Notes: generated from the sequence alone by a model not told the origin. A stretch of DNA of 64,000 bases from Leptospira ryugenii (GCF_003114855.1 NZ_BFBB01000008.1:124001-188000), one strand, 5' to 3'. Counted from the stretch's first letter, positions 1-9,208 are shown. Numbers and translations are program-made.

Positions 1-40
1 AAAAGAAATTTCCCTCTTCCCTGAAAATTAGGAGGCTCAG

Positions 41-1288
41 ATGTTAGAAAGAATCGCAGGTCGCATAGCAACTCATGAATCCGTTTATGAAGGTACGATT
101 GAGTTTGATCCTAGCACTGGTTATATTACAAAAGTTATCGAAGGAATCGATCCACAAGCAAAACGATATTCAGAAGATTGTGTGATCTTTCCAGGTTTTG
201 GCGATATTCACATCCATGCTCGAGAAGATGTCTCAGGGAAACATTGTTACAAAGAAGACTTTGTCTCTGCAGGTAAGGCCGCTATCAACGGTGGTGTGGT
301 TCATGTAGCGGATATGCCAAACAATCCAATTCCACCAATCAATGATAGTTCCTATGCAGAGAAAGTCGCACTCACACACAAATCTCCCATCCACATCACA
401 CTCTATGCAGGCATAGGTCCAGAAACCCAACCCTTATCTACAAAAGTCCCGTACAAAGTTTTTATGGGACCTTCCATTGGTGAGTTATTTTTTGAAAGCA
501 ATGAGGCATTGGAACAAGTGATCCAAAGATACCGAGGCCAAGATGTTTCTTTCCATTGTGAAGATCCAGAGGTTTTGGTAGCCAACAAAAACAAACCGAC
601 ACATGAAGAAAGACGTCCCGTACAAGCTGAGACCTTGGCCACAGACTTTGCACTAATGCTCATCGAAAAGTATGAACTAAAAGGGAAACTCTGCCACTAT
701 TCCACAAAAGAGGGCCTGCAAAAGATCATCGCAGCAAAGAAAAGGGGAGTTTCTGTAAGCTGCGAAGTCACACCAACCCATTTGATGTTTGATACCGATA
801 TGTTGACGCCAGAAAATAGACTTTGGTTCCAAATGAACCCTCCTTTACGGGGAAGAGAAGACCGTGAAGCTATGTTGCAGGGTGTCCTGGACGGATATGT
901 GGACTTTTTGGCAACTGACCACGCGCCTCACAGCATTGAAGAAAAGCAAAAAGGTACAAGCGGAATCTCTCAATTAGATACATATTCGCTCTTCGTAACA
1001 TATATGATTTCAACTCTCAAAGTGCCCTTGACGACAATTGCAAAGATTTGCTCGAAAAATCCTGGGGATTTCGTAAAACCCTATCTTCCCAAAAAGTTTG
1101 GGAAGGGGTTTGGAGTCATTAATGAAGGTTATGCGGCAAATTTTTCTATACTTAATTTAAAAAAACCCTTTATATTTGAAAAAAGAATGATAAAAAGTAA
1201 GTCAGGCTGGTCTCCCTTTGAAGGATTTGAATTTCCGGGGTCGATCGAGGCTGTTTACTTTTTAGGCAAATTGATAGATGCGGAATGA
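41..1288 (+). CDS. pyrC: Dihydroorotase-type amidohydrolase
   Basis: A 415-residue cyclic amidohydrolase. The metal-site signature DIHIHARED (His57, His59) sits near the N-terminus. A lysine in YKVFMG is the expected carbamylated bridging ligand, followed by histidines in FHCED and TPTH and the catalytic Asp in ATDHAPH. These residues and the length fit class I dihydroorotase, which closes carbamoyl-aspartate to dihydroorotate in pyrimidine synthesis; a hydantoinase or allantoinase is the alternative. A clean GGAGG lies five bases before the ATG, so the start is well supported. Its stop overlaps the start of the following GGDEF-EAL gene by 11 bp, which suggests co-translation although the functions look unrelated. 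Confidence 0.82.
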   Translation: MLERIAGRIATHESVYEGTIEFDPSTGYITKVIEGIDPQAKRYSEDCVIFPGFGDIHIHAREDVSGKHCYKEDFVSAGKAAINGGVVHVADMPNNPIPPINDSSYAEKVALTHKSPIHITLYAGIGPETQPLSTKVPYKVFMGPSIGELFFESNEALEQVIQRYRGQDVSFHCEDPEVLVANKNKPTHEERRPVQAETLATDFALMLIEKYELKGKLCHYSTKEGLQKIIAAKKRGVSVSCEVTPTHLMFDTDMLTPENRLWFQMNPPLRGREDREAMLQGVLDGYVDFLATDHAPHSIEEKQKGTSGISQLDTYSLFVTYMISTLKVPLTTIAKICSKNPGDFVKPYLPKKFGKGFGVINEGYAANFSILNLKKPFIFEKRMIKSKSGWSPFEGFEFPGSIEAVYFLGKLIDAE

Positions 1289-3356
1289 TGATTCTTTTGG
1301 CGAAACTTTAAAACCATCTTCGACACTTGTCGAACAATTTCCAGATACCTTTCAAGTCTTTGATTGGGATGGAAAGTTTATTTCCGTTACCAAAAAATTC
1401 TCTCGCTTAGTAGAATATTCTGAAATTGAAATATTAGGTAAGTCCCTTACCGAGTTTCTCCCAGAAGAAAATCGAGAGATTGTTTCTGAAGCATTAAATG
1501 ATCTAAAACTTCGTAAGGCCATTACAAGCTTTGAAACTAGAATGTTGACCAAAAATGGGGAAGAAGTGCTATTGATGTGGCTAGCTCTTCCTTTTGTGGA
1601 CCAAAAATTAATACTGGCGATTGACCGCGACATTACCATTCAGAGAGATATCTCGTATGAGTTTATGTTACAACAGCAGAAATACAAATCTATCTTTGAC
1701 AATATCCCAATGGGTATCGCCATTACGGATGAAAAAGGCAGAATCATTGAAACAAATAAAACCGCAAGAACTTACTTTGATATAAAAGATGGAGAAGCAC
1801 TCAATCGCTCTCTCAACTTAAGAAGATATACTCTCATCCAACCAAATGGAAACAAAGTGTATCCTAGAAAATCAAGTTTGATGAAAGCCCTTAAAAAAAG
1901 AGAAATCATTCGAGACATGGAATTGGGTTTAATCAAAAAAAATTCCATCCTCTGGTTTGAGATACTTGCGACACCTATTCCTATTGATGGTTTTGGTCTT
2001 GCAGTTGCATTTGTTGACATTACAAAAAGAAAGGCGGCCGAAGAAAAAATTGCCTACATGGCATTTTTTGACCAACTAACCAATTTACCCAATCGAAACT
2101 CTCTCATCGACAAATTATCTCCAATCTTTGAAGAAGCACGACGGCATGGAAACATGGTTGGCATTTTAGTTTTGGATTTAGATAATTTCAAATTTTTTAA
2201 TGAATCAAGAGGACATGATTTTGGTGACCGTATACTTAAATTGGTTGCCTACCGGATAAGAGAGAGCATTCGAAATTATGATTTGATGTCAAGACAAGGA
2301 GGAGATGAATTTACGATAGCTCTTCCTGATCTAAACGACGAGAAGGAAGCTGCAGTCATAGCTGAGAGTATATTGGATGCAATGAAACATCCTTTTTATC
2401 TAGAGAATGAGAATATATTTGTGAATGTTTCGATCGGCATTGCCATCTATCCCAATGACGGAAAGGATCCTTCCACACTAATCAAAAATGCGGACAGTGC
2501 TCTCCACTTAGCAAAACAACAAGGTAAAAGTTGTTATGTTTTCTTTAAGGAGGAGTTGCAAAGATTCGTGGTTGAACGAATGGACCTAGAAAACAAACTA
2601 CGAATGGCACTTGCAGAAAACCAATTCAGCCTCGTCTTTCAACCGAAGATTGATATCCGATCGCATCTTCCTGTAGGTGTCGAAGCACTTATCCGATGGA
2701 ATCTCCCGTCCCGTGGCAACGTTCCACCAGATGTTTTCATTCCCATCGCGGAAGAAACCGGTATGATCCTGCCGATTGGTGAGTGGGTATTGCAGCAAGC
2801 GATCCAAACATTAAATGACTGGTTTCACAAAGGCATCAAAAATATTTCCATGGCTGTGAATATTTCAACAAAACAGTTCAAGCATGAAAAATTGATCTAT
2901 TTGATACAAAAAAATCTATCCGAATCTAAGATAGACCCAAAACTCTTGGAAATTGAAATTACGGAAAGTTCTCTTATGGAGAATGCAGAACTCGCAGTTC
3001 ACACCTTAAACCAGATCCGTCAATTGGGAGTTAGCATTGCCATTGATGATTTTGGAACTGGCTATAGTTCTCTTGGTTACCTCCGCAAATTTCCTATCTC
3101 TTGCCTTAAGATAGATCGATCCTTTATTTCCGAAATCACAACAGACAAAGACTCGGACACAATCGTACATGCAGTATCGAATCTTGCAAAAAACTTAGGA
3201 ATGAATGTCGTCGCGGAAGGAGCAGAGACAGTAGAACAAGTTCAGCTGCTCATCGCTTCAGGCATCCATAGCATCCAAGGATTCTACTTTTCGCGTCCCT
3301 TGCCTGCCGATGAATGCCTCCAATTTCTAAAACAAAAGTTAGGAATTTCAGATTGA
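1278..3356 (+). CDS. PAS-PAS-GGDEF-EAL cyclic-di-GMP turnover protein
   Basis: A 692-residue soluble signalling enzyme. Two PAS-like sensor regions (about residues 15-125 and 135-250) precede a GGDEF domain (about 265-425) and an EAL domain (about 440-685). The diguanylate cyclase signature is intact (RQGGDEF) and has the RxxD inhibitory site just before it (RNYD). The phosphodiesterase half keeps EALIRW, the IDDFGTGYSSL loop, a catalytic Lys in LKIDRSF, the Glu in VAEGAET and the Gln in IQGFYF, so both activities look possible. No membrane segment is visible, so it should sense an intracellular cue. It starts inside the end of the dihydroorotase gene. Confidence 0.93.
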   Translation: MRNDDSFGETLKPSSTLVEQFPDTFQVFDWDGKFISVTKKFSRLVEYSEIEILGKSLTEFLPEENREIVSEALNDLKLRKAITSFETRMLTKNGEEVLLMWLALPFVDQKLILAIDRDITIQRDISYEFMLQQQKYKSIFDNIPMGIAITDEKGRIIETNKTARTYFDIKDGEALNRSLNLRRYTLIQPNGNKVYPRKSSLMKALKKREIIRDMELGLIKKNSILWFEILATPIPIDGFGLAVAFVDITKRKAAEEKIAYMAFFDQLTNLPNRNSLIDKLSPIFEEARRHGNMVGILVLDLDNFKFFNESRGHDFGDRILKLVAYRIRESIRNYDLMSRQGGDEFTIALPDLNDEKEAAVIAESILDAMKHPFYLENENIFVNVSIGIAIYPNDGKDPSTLIKNADSALHLAKQQGKSCYVFFKEELQRFVVERMDLENKLRMALAENQFSLVFQPKIDIRSHLPVGVEALIRWNLPSRGNVPPDVFIPIAEETGMILPIGEWVLQQAIQTLNDWFHKGIKNISMAVNISTKQFKHEKLIYLIQKNLSESKIDPKLLEIEITESSLMENAELAVHTLNQIRQLGVSIAIDDFGTGYSSLGYLRKFPISCLKIDRSFISEITTDKDSDTIVHAVSNLAKNLGMNVVAEGAETVEQVQLLIASGIHSIQGFYFSRPLPADECLQFLKQKLGISD

Positions 3357-3372
3357 CCCCCTTGCATTTTTC

Positions 3373-3401
3373 CAATTTTTTACACTAAAGGTAAAAAATT
3401 G
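3373..3401 (+). promoter_or_regulatory. Perfect 11-bp hairpin enclosing the pheT start
   Basis: CAATTTTTTAC (3373-3383) and GTAAAAAATTG (3391-3401) are exact reverse complements separated by the 7-base loop ACTAAAG. The loop plus first stem base carries the only Shine-Dalgarno-like AAAGG (3387-3391), and the TTG start codon of pheT (3399-3401) is the last three bases of the stem. The hairpin would hide the start in an A/U-rich duplex. It has no GC-rich core, so it is unlikely to be a terminator. A role in translation control is inferred from position only. Confidence 0.6.
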
Positions 3402-5801
3402 AAGCTTTCAATCAATTGGATCAAAGACTTTATTCCTCTCGACAGCATTCCCTTTCCCTCGGTCATCGAAAAGATCAACACTTCTATATGTGAAATCGAC
3501 GAAGTGACTGATTACCAAGCTCATTTAACGAGCGTCATTACTGTAAAAATTTTATCTTCAAACAAACATCCAAATGCTGAGAAACTATCCATCACTCAAT
3601 GTACAGATGGAAAACAAAATTACCAGATTGTAACTGCCGCCACAAATATTAATGTAGGGGACATCGTTCCCTTGGCATTGCCTGGTACGAAATTAGAGGG
3701 GAAGGAGATCCTCTCCTCAGAACTCAGAGGAGTACTTTCGCAAGGCATGTACTGTTCCGAAAAAGAATTAGGATTGGCAACCGAATCTTCGGGAGTTCTC
3801 ATCTATCCTAACCATACTACTTTGGGCATCAGCATACGCAGCTTATATGATTGGGAAGATATCATTTTAACCATCGACAACAAATCCATCACCCACCGAC
3901 CAGATCTATGGTCTCATTTTGGATTTGCGCGGGAGCTTGCTTCTCAACTAAATCTCAAATTACGATTCAATCCTCTGGAGATTCAGGAGACGTTTACAGG
4001 CGGCTCGGGTGGCATCGAAGTCCTTTCCAATCAAAATGCCCATGCTTATTTTGCCGTTTCAATAACGAATGTAAAAGTTAGTCAATCCAGTCAAAAAATC
4101 AAATCTCGTTTAAGCAAATGTGGAATCCGTTCTATCAATAATATTGTAGATGTTTCCAATTATATTTTACTGGAAGTTGGACAACCTACCCATTTCTTCG
4201 ATCGCCATCGACTAAAAGGAACTCAATTCAGTGTAGAATTTGCAAAAAATTCTGAAACCTTTCCATTGTTAGATGAAACAAATCCTTTATTAACTCCTGA
4301 AATTTTACTCATTCGAAATTCTGGCGAGCCCGTAGCCATTGCGGGAGTCATGGGTGGATCTGGTTCTGCCGTAATCAATGAAACTATTGATTTGGTATTG
4401 GAATCGGCTATTTTTAAACGGGAAGATATACGAAAGTCCATTCGAAAGACTGGAATTCGATCAGAGTCATCTGTTCGGTATGAAAAAGGTTTAGATCCAA
4501 ACACATGTCTACCGGTTATCCGAAGGGCTATTTCCCTTTTGAAAGAAAATGGCAACCCACAATTGGTTTGTTTAACTCCACAAGGATTCAACCATTCGTC
4601 TGAGAAGTCTGTCATCATAGAAAGTAGTCTTTCCTTCCTAGATAGCAAAATAGGAAAGGCACTGAACAAAACAGAAATATCGGAAATCTTAAACAAACTT
4701 GGATTTGAAGTGAATTTCAAAGACCAAGATGTATTCACTGCCAAAGTACCTTACTACAGACACAATTATGATGTGACGATCCAGGAAGATTTGGTTGAAG
4801 AAATAGGAAGGACGATTGGCTATGCATCCATCGCAACAAAACCTCTTTCCTTAGCCGTGGAAACACCGATTCGTAACCCTTTACGAGAGTTAGAGAGAAA
4901 GATTAAATTTTTATTCTCAACACAACTCAATTTCTCTGAAGTTTATAACTATTCATTTTCATCTCCTAAAGAATCACTCATTGAAGGCGAAACTGCTGAA
5001 CATCTTTTGGCCATTTCCAATGAAATGCCAGAAACTCATTCTGTGTTACGGATGAGTTTGTTTCCAGGATTGATCCGACAAGCGGTTAGCAACCAAGACC
5101 GCTTCGAAACTGTTGATCTTTTTGAGTTGGGACGTACATACCATAAATTACAAAAGGGAAATTCACTGGCAGAGGAAAGTAGATGGATAGCATTTATTTC
5201 CCTTAGCCAAGCCAAACCAAACGATCTGCTTTCCATCGAATCAGAGTTTGTTGCTCTTAGGCAGAGATTGCATGAGTTATTTCTTGGTTTAAATCTTTTA
5301 CAAGGCACATGGGAAAAAACGGAAAAAACCTACCTCCACCCGAATGGAGCACTCGAGTACAGATACAAAGGAAATACTCTCTGTGAATTTGGTATCCTAC
5401 ACACTCGGTTAGTCGATGAATATGATCTCAGACGAAGAGCTTACATAGGAAAGATCGACCTACTCAGTCTCGTGAATGTTTGGGAAGATGAGGGAAGGAT
5501 TTCACATTTTAGAGCACCATCCCAATTTCCGCAAGGGCAGCTAGACCTTTCCCTCCTAATGGACGAAAGTGAACCTACTGATCCTTTTTTGAAATCGGTT
5601 TCAGCTCTAAAGATACAAGAAATGGAAGAAGGATTTGTCCAAACAATCTTTCGAAGCAACCAAATAGGCGAAGGAAAAAAATCAGTGACCTATCGTTTCA
5701 AACTTATGTCGTATGAAAAATCCTTTAGCCAAGATCGATTCAAAGAATTGTCCGACACATTGGTAAACCTCGCCAAACAATCTGGATACCAATTGCGCTA
5801 A
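3399..5801 (+). CDS. pheT: Phenylalanyl-tRNA synthetase beta subunit
   Basis: An 800-residue PheT of normal length. The order is an N-terminal core, an OB-fold tRNA-binding domain (about 40-150, with SSNKHPNAEKLSI), the B3/B4 editing region (about 200-380, GVMGG), B5 (about 405-475), the catalytic-like core, and a C-terminal ferredoxin-fold anticodon-binding domain ending in a YRFKLMSYEKSFS-type segment. It pairs with PheS to charge tRNA-Phe, but pheS is not in the window. The start is a TTG after AAAGG; no ATG in frame gives the conserved KLSINWIKDFIP opening. It follows the GGDEF-EAL gene by 42 bp, with the start enclosed in a hairpin. Confidence 0.95.
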   Translation: MKLSINWIKDFIPLDSIPFPSVIEKINTSICEIDEVTDYQAHLTSVITVKILSSNKHPNAEKLSITQCTDGKQNYQIVTAATNINVGDIVPLALPGTKLEGKEILSSELRGVLSQGMYCSEKELGLATESSGVLIYPNHTTLGISIRSLYDWEDIILTIDNKSITHRPDLWSHFGFARELASQLNLKLRFNPLEIQETFTGGSGGIEVLSNQNAHAYFAVSITNVKVSQSSQKIKSRLSKCGIRSINNIVDVSNYILLEVGQPTHFFDRHRLKGTQFSVEFAKNSETFPLLDETNPLLTPEILLIRNSGEPVAIAGVMGGSGSAVINETIDLVLESAIFKREDIRKSIRKTGIRSESSVRYEKGLDPNTCLPVIRRAISLLKENGNPQLVCLTPQGFNHSSEKSVIIESSLSFLDSKIGKALNKTEISEILNKLGFEVNFKDQDVFTAKVPYYRHNYDVTIQEDLVEEIGRTIGYASIATKPLSLAVETPIRNPLRELERKIKFLFSTQLNFSEVYNYSFSSPKESLIEGETAEHLLAISNEMPETHSVLRMSLFPGLIRQAVSNQDRFETVDLFELGRTYHKLQKGNSLAEESRWIAFISLSQAKPNDLLSIESEFVALRQRLHELFLGLNLLQGTWEKTEKTYLHPNGALEYRYKGNTLCEFGILHTRLVDEYDLRRRAYIGKIDLLSLVNVWEDEGRISHFRAPSQFPQGQLDLSLLMDESEPTDPFLKSVSALKIQEMEEGFVQTIFRSNQIGEGKKSVTYRFKLMSYEKSFSQDRFKELSDTLVNLAKQSGYQLR

Positions 5802-5847
5802 ATAGTTTTTGACAATTTTAACTTTTACTACAAAGTAAAGGACGCTC

Positions 5848-7830
5848 ATGCGCACTTTATTATCACTTGGGATGCTATCTCTTTTTTTGACCAATTGTGC
5901 GCAGACACCTGTTCAAAAAGCCGTCAAGGAAAATAGTTTTTTACCATCTGTATTGAGTTATACGGATAAAGAGATAGAAATTGGAAGTGAAAACTCACCA
6001 TTTCCAAATCTCAATGACTTCAATCAAAAAACAATTCTAAAAAACTCGACTAGTTTAGGATTTCATAAAAATCCTATTTGGTTTTGTATCAAAGCAACTA
6101 ACAAAACAAACTCTGATACTGTGATCTTCGACTTAGGCAATCCACAACTGGATGATGTAAAGATTTACCAGGCCGATAGTTTCATACCGATCAAAACGGG
6201 CGGTGATTTGATCCCACATTCCAATTGGGAGGTTGACTCAAGAAATATAAGTTTTTCAATTCCATGGAAGCCAAACGAAGAAAAAACATTCTTTGTATCC
6301 ATACGTTCTTCTTCTCATATAAGCATAACTCCAAAATTTTTTGCAAAAGATGCATTTTTCCAAAAAGAAAGTTTCGAAAATCTTATTTTAGGATTTTTTT
6401 ATGGAACGATTGCAATTATGATATTGTACAATCTTTTTATATATTTTATACTAAAAGATACTGCGTACATTCTATACTGTGGCGCTATTCTTTTCAATTT
6501 GCTTTTGCAGATTTATTTAAATGGTATTTTAAATCGATTCTTTACCTACCATACTCCAGAAATTCACAATCGTATTGGAACTGTATTTCTTTGTGGTTCT
6601 GCTATTTTTGGTTGGTTGTTTGCTGACCAATCACTCAATTTAAAAACACTCAACAAAAAAACCCATACCACTCTCCTGCTTCTTGTTGCAGGCACGATCA
6701 TTTACTTTTTTGTGAGCATTCTTTTCTTTCCTTTGAATTGGACAGTTCGGATCAGTAACTTTTTGGCCCAGGTATTCGTCCTTAGTGTCTTTCTTGCGGC
6801 AATTGTAAATTACCTAAAAGGCAACAAAAAAGCAAAACTTTTCATTTTAGGTTGGTCCGTGTTACTTCTGGGGATCTTGCTTTATGCATTAATGCAAAAT
6901 GGATCCTTGCCTGCCAATTTAGTTACAATTTACTCCAATCAAATTGGATCCACTTTAGAAGCGGGTATCTTATCATTAGCCCTCGCAAAAAAAATCAACC
7001 AATTGAAAGAAGAAAAGACTCTTGCACAAGCAGAAGCATTGAGCCACTTGGAAGAAAAAGTTTTAGAACGAACTCGGATATTGGATGAATCACTCTTTAC
7101 TATCAAAAAGGATTTATCTACTGCCAAAAAAATCCAACAAACATTCTTTTCAGAGATCAGAGCTGTGGATCCTAGGATTCAACTCAAAACCTTTTATCAA
7201 TCCATGACCGAGGTGGGTGGAGATTTTTATGATCTAACTCAGGTAAGTCCAGACCACTATCGAATTTTTGTAGCTGATGCAACGGGCCATGGTATACAGG
7301 CGGCCTTAATAACCATGGCAATCAAAGCTGAATATGAATCTCTCAAAATGATCTATGACCACCCAAATGATTTAATTTTCCATCTAAACCAAATTTTTAT
7401 CAATAAATACAAAAACGTCCATGCCGTATTTTCTTGCGCTGTTTGTGATATTGAATTTTCGAAAGGTAAACTATTATTTGCCTCCGCCGGACATCCAGAA
7501 CAACTATTCATTCGGTCAGGAGAGACAAAACTTCTCCCAAGAACTGGGAAAATCATCGGAATGAAAGACCATGCCGAATACAGGTCATTAGAGTATTATA
7601 TCCAAGAAGGGGATAGAGTGTACCTATTTACAGATGGAGTATTTGAACAGTTCAATGCTGATCGGGAGATTTTTGGTGAGGACAGAGTGTACGAGTGGTT
7701 ATCTGAACACCAGCGCTTGGACTTGGACAAGAGCATAGAATCTCTCATCCAAGAGCTAAATTTTTTTACGAAGTTTAATACCCACCAAGATGATATCACA
7801 ATTGTTGGTTGTGAGATCGGTTCATTTTGA
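5848..7830 (+). CDS. 7TM-DISM receptor with SpoIIE-type PP2C phosphatase
   Basis: A 660-residue membrane phosphatase. The first 18 residues form a signal sequence ending in LTNC, a possible lipobox. An extracellular 7TMR-DISMED2-like domain (about 40-165) follows, then seven hydrophobic helices (about 180-385), a coiled linker (about 390-430) and a SpoIIE/PP2C serine phosphatase domain (about 440-655). Metal-binding motifs are GGDFYD, VADATGHGIQAAL, FTDGVFE and QDDITIV. The family dephosphorylates anti-sigma-factor antagonists in response to an external ligand; no partner-switch gene is adjacent, so the target is unknown. AAAGGA precedes the ATG, and a consensus -35-like TTGACA lies at 5809. 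Its 3' end overlaps the convergent gene by 9 bp. Confidence 0.92.
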   Translation: MRTLLSLGMLSLFLTNCAQTPVQKAVKENSFLPSVLSYTDKEIEIGSENSPFPNLNDFNQKTILKNSTSLGFHKNPIWFCIKATNKTNSDTVIFDLGNPQLDDVKIYQADSFIPIKTGGDLIPHSNWEVDSRNISFSIPWKPNEEKTFFVSIRSSSHISITPKFFAKDAFFQKESFENLILGFFYGTIAIMILYNLFIYFILKDTAYILYCGAILFNLLLQIYLNGILNRFFTYHTPEIHNRIGTVFLCGSAIFGWLFADQSLNLKTLNKKTHTTLLLLVAGTIIYFFVSILFFPLNWTVRISNFLAQVFVLSVFLAAIVNYLKGNKKAKLFILGWSVLLLGILLYALMQNGSLPANLVTIYSNQIGSTLEAGILSLALAKKINQLKEEKTLAQAEALSHLEEKVLERTRILDESLFTIKKDLSTAKKIQQTFFSEIRAVDPRIQLKTFYQSMTEVGGDFYDLTQVSPDHYRIFVADATGHGIQAALITMAIKAEYESLKMIYDHPNDLIFHLNQIFINKYKNVHAVFSCAVCDIEFSKGKLLFASAGHPEQLFIRSGETKLLPRTGKIIGMKDHAEYRSLEYYIQEGDRVYLFTDGVFEQFNADREIFGEDRVYEWLSEHQRLDLDKSIESLIQELNFFTKFNTHQDDITIVGCEIGSF

Positions 7831-8154
7831 GCCAAATGTTGTGAGTATGAGTGTATCCGTCTCTTTCCAAATATCTTCTTCAAACTCTGGATAACTTGTT
7901 TCTATCATGTTCTCTTGATTTTCTTCAGTGATTGTGATCTCTTCTTTCGGAGAAAACACTGAGTTTGTTGTAAAGAGAACCGCGAGAGCGATCAAAGCAG
8001 CCGCCACCAACCAAACCACCCCTCGATTTGAGCTAGGTTTGCTATAAGATTGCGCCTTTATTAGAACTGCTCGGGAAGTTCTCTTTGCCAAAGTCTCGTC
8101 CTTTTTCAGGAGTTCGATGGTTTCCTTAAGTTTTTCTTCAAAATCCATTTTCAT
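7822..8154 (-). CDS. Small single-pass membrane protein, putative anti-sigma factor
   Basis: A 110-residue protein with an N-terminal charged cytosolic segment (about 1-43), one transmembrane helix (about 45-66, rich in Ala/Leu/Val) and an acidic C-terminal tail predicted to face the periplasm. No zinc-binding HxxxCxxC anti-sigma motif is present. The call rests on context: its start overlaps the stop of the ECF sigma factor gene by 4 bp, the usual sigma/anti-sigma arrangement, and the size and topology fit a small membrane anti-sigma factor of the CnrY type. I find no recognisable family signature. Confidence 0.6.
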   Translation of the reverse strand: MKMDFEEKLKETIELLKKDETLAKRTSRAVLIKAQSYSKPSSNRGVVWLVAAALIALAVLFTTNSVFSPKEEITITEENQENMIETSYPEFEEDIWKETDTLILTTFGSK

Positions 8155-8687
8155 AGATCCAGTTCCCTTTCTTTCTTATTTTTGTTAATCAGTTTGGCAA
8201 GCATTTCTCTACCCCTTGCCAGTCGTGATTTGACTGTTCCAGTAGAAACTCCCAATTTTTCCGCGATGGATTGTACCTTTAAGCCTGCCAGCCGAAAAAT
8301 CGTTGTTTGGCGGAATGGTTCAGGAAGTTCATTGACTCGCTCACGGATCCAAATCGCATCTTTTTCTTCTCGGTTGATTTCTTCTCCCACATAAGTAAAC
8401 GGGGACTCAATATTTTCTAAGTCCCCCGTAAACGGAAGCCCCCCCGCTTTTCTATTGTCCCGCCAAGCTCGTCTACATTCGTTTCTAGCAACTACATAAA
8501 GCCATTTGTGAAGACCTTCTCCCAAGATGACTTCTTTCTCGCTAAAATGCAAATAGAGTCTTAGATATGTTTCCTGAAAGACATCTTCTACCAAGGCAAA
8601 CAAGTCTGCAGGTAAATTTTTATGTATCGCACGTAAGACTGTTTCCTTTGTTTCCTCAATCGTTCGTGCTAACTCTTGGTCGTTCAT
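8151..8687 (-). CDS. ECF-family RNA polymerase sigma factor
   Basis: A 178-residue sigma-70-type factor with only regions 2 and 4. Region 2 shows LVEDVFQETYLRLY (the DxxQE core-binding signature) and WLYVVARNECRRAWRDN. Region 4 carries the helix-turn-helix IAEKLGVSTGTVKSRLARGREML. The two are joined by a short acidic linker. ECF factors redirect RNA polymerase to stress or envelope regulons and are held by a membrane anti-sigma factor. It lies in the middle of a three-gene leftward cassette, overlapping both neighbours by 4 bp, so its signal probably comes from the periplasmic LTxxQ protein upstream. Confidence 0.93.
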   Translation of the reverse strand: MNDQELARTIEETKETVLRAIHKNLPADLFALVEDVFQETYLRLYLHFSEKEVILGEGLHKWLYVVARNECRRAWRDNRKAGGLPFTGDLENIESPFTYVGEEINREEKDAIWIRERVNELPEPFRQTTIFRLAGLKVQSIAEKLGVSTGTVKSRLARGREMLAKLINKNKKERELDL

Positions 8688-9208
8688 TTTTTAGGTTCAA
8701 CACATCCGTGTTTATCAAAGTGTTGTCCTCGTTTGGATTTCCAATCATCCAATTTCTTTTTCGTGAGACTACGAAAATTTTCTTTTTGTGAGGCGGTTAA
8801 TAAAGATTCGAAATCTAACCTGCCTTGGATTTGGATCATCCGTAAGTCCAATTGCAAATTGCTAATTTCCTGCAATTTGGACCGAACGTTCGAAAGTTCC
8901 ACTTTATCAGATTCTAAAAATAGACGCAACTCTTCATGGAGATTGGGAAGGCGGTCCATTTTTTCTTTGATGGCTTTTTCTCGTTTTGTGATGAGTGCTT
9001 TGGTCTTCTCTTGTTGTTCTTTTGTTAACTTTAAACTCTCACTCAAAGATTCGAATTCCTTTCCCTCTGGGTCGTGCATCGGAAAGATAATATCGACAGG
9101 ACCTGGTGGAGGACCCGGTGGCGGTCCTGGTGGAGGGTCTGCATGTAATTGAAGGTAAGTGCAGAATGTCAAAAGAAACATCCCAGTTCGGGATTGGAAT
9201 TCACTCAT
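8684..9208 (-). CDS. Periplasmic LTxxQ (Spy/CpxP/CnrX-like) protein with Pro-Gly repeat
   Basis: A 174-residue exported protein. A signal peptide (about 1-23) is followed by a short PPPG repeat (about 25-37) and a long helical region with two LTxxQ motifs, LTKEQ (61-65) and LTASQ (137-141), the hallmark of the Spy/CpxP/CnrX/ZraP group of periplasmic helical-hairpin proteins that sense metal or misfolded protein. The C-terminal tail contains His and one Cys and could bind metal. It is first in a cassette with the ECF sigma factor and the small membrane protein, which resembles CnrX-CnrY-CnrH, although the order differs. Homology beyond the LTxxQ pattern is inferred. Confidence 0.72.
   Translation of the reverse strand: MSEFQSRTGMFLLTFCTYLQLHADPPPGPPPGPPPGPVDIIFPMHDPEGKEFESLSESLKLTKEQQEKTKALITKREKAIKEKMDRLPNLHEELRLFLESDKVELSNVRSKLQEISNLQLDLRMIQIQGRLDFESLLTASQKENFRSLTKKKLDDWKSKRGQHFDKHGCVEPKK
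9099..9134 (-). repeat. Three 12-bp tandem units encoding PPPG
   Basis: Three near-identical 12-base units (GGACCTGGTGGA, GGACCCGGTGGC, GGTCCTGGTGGA on the plus strand) lie just inside the mature N-terminus of the LTxxQ protein and encode the Pro-Gly linker. Differences are mostly at third codon positions, so the peptide seems conserved rather than the DNA freshly duplicated. Confidence 0.85.

Noticed and set aside
4223..4744. 173-codon leftward frame
   Set aside because: It is antisense to the middle of pheT, whose reading frame is certain.
9099..9134. Possible CRISPR or satellite repeat
   Set aside because: Only three 12-bp units without spacers, all coding for PPPG.
8676..9152. 158-codon rightward frame over the LTxxQ gene
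   Set aside because: It is antisense to a gene with signal peptide and LTxxQ motifs; its apparent poly-Gly end is the complement of the PPPG repeat.
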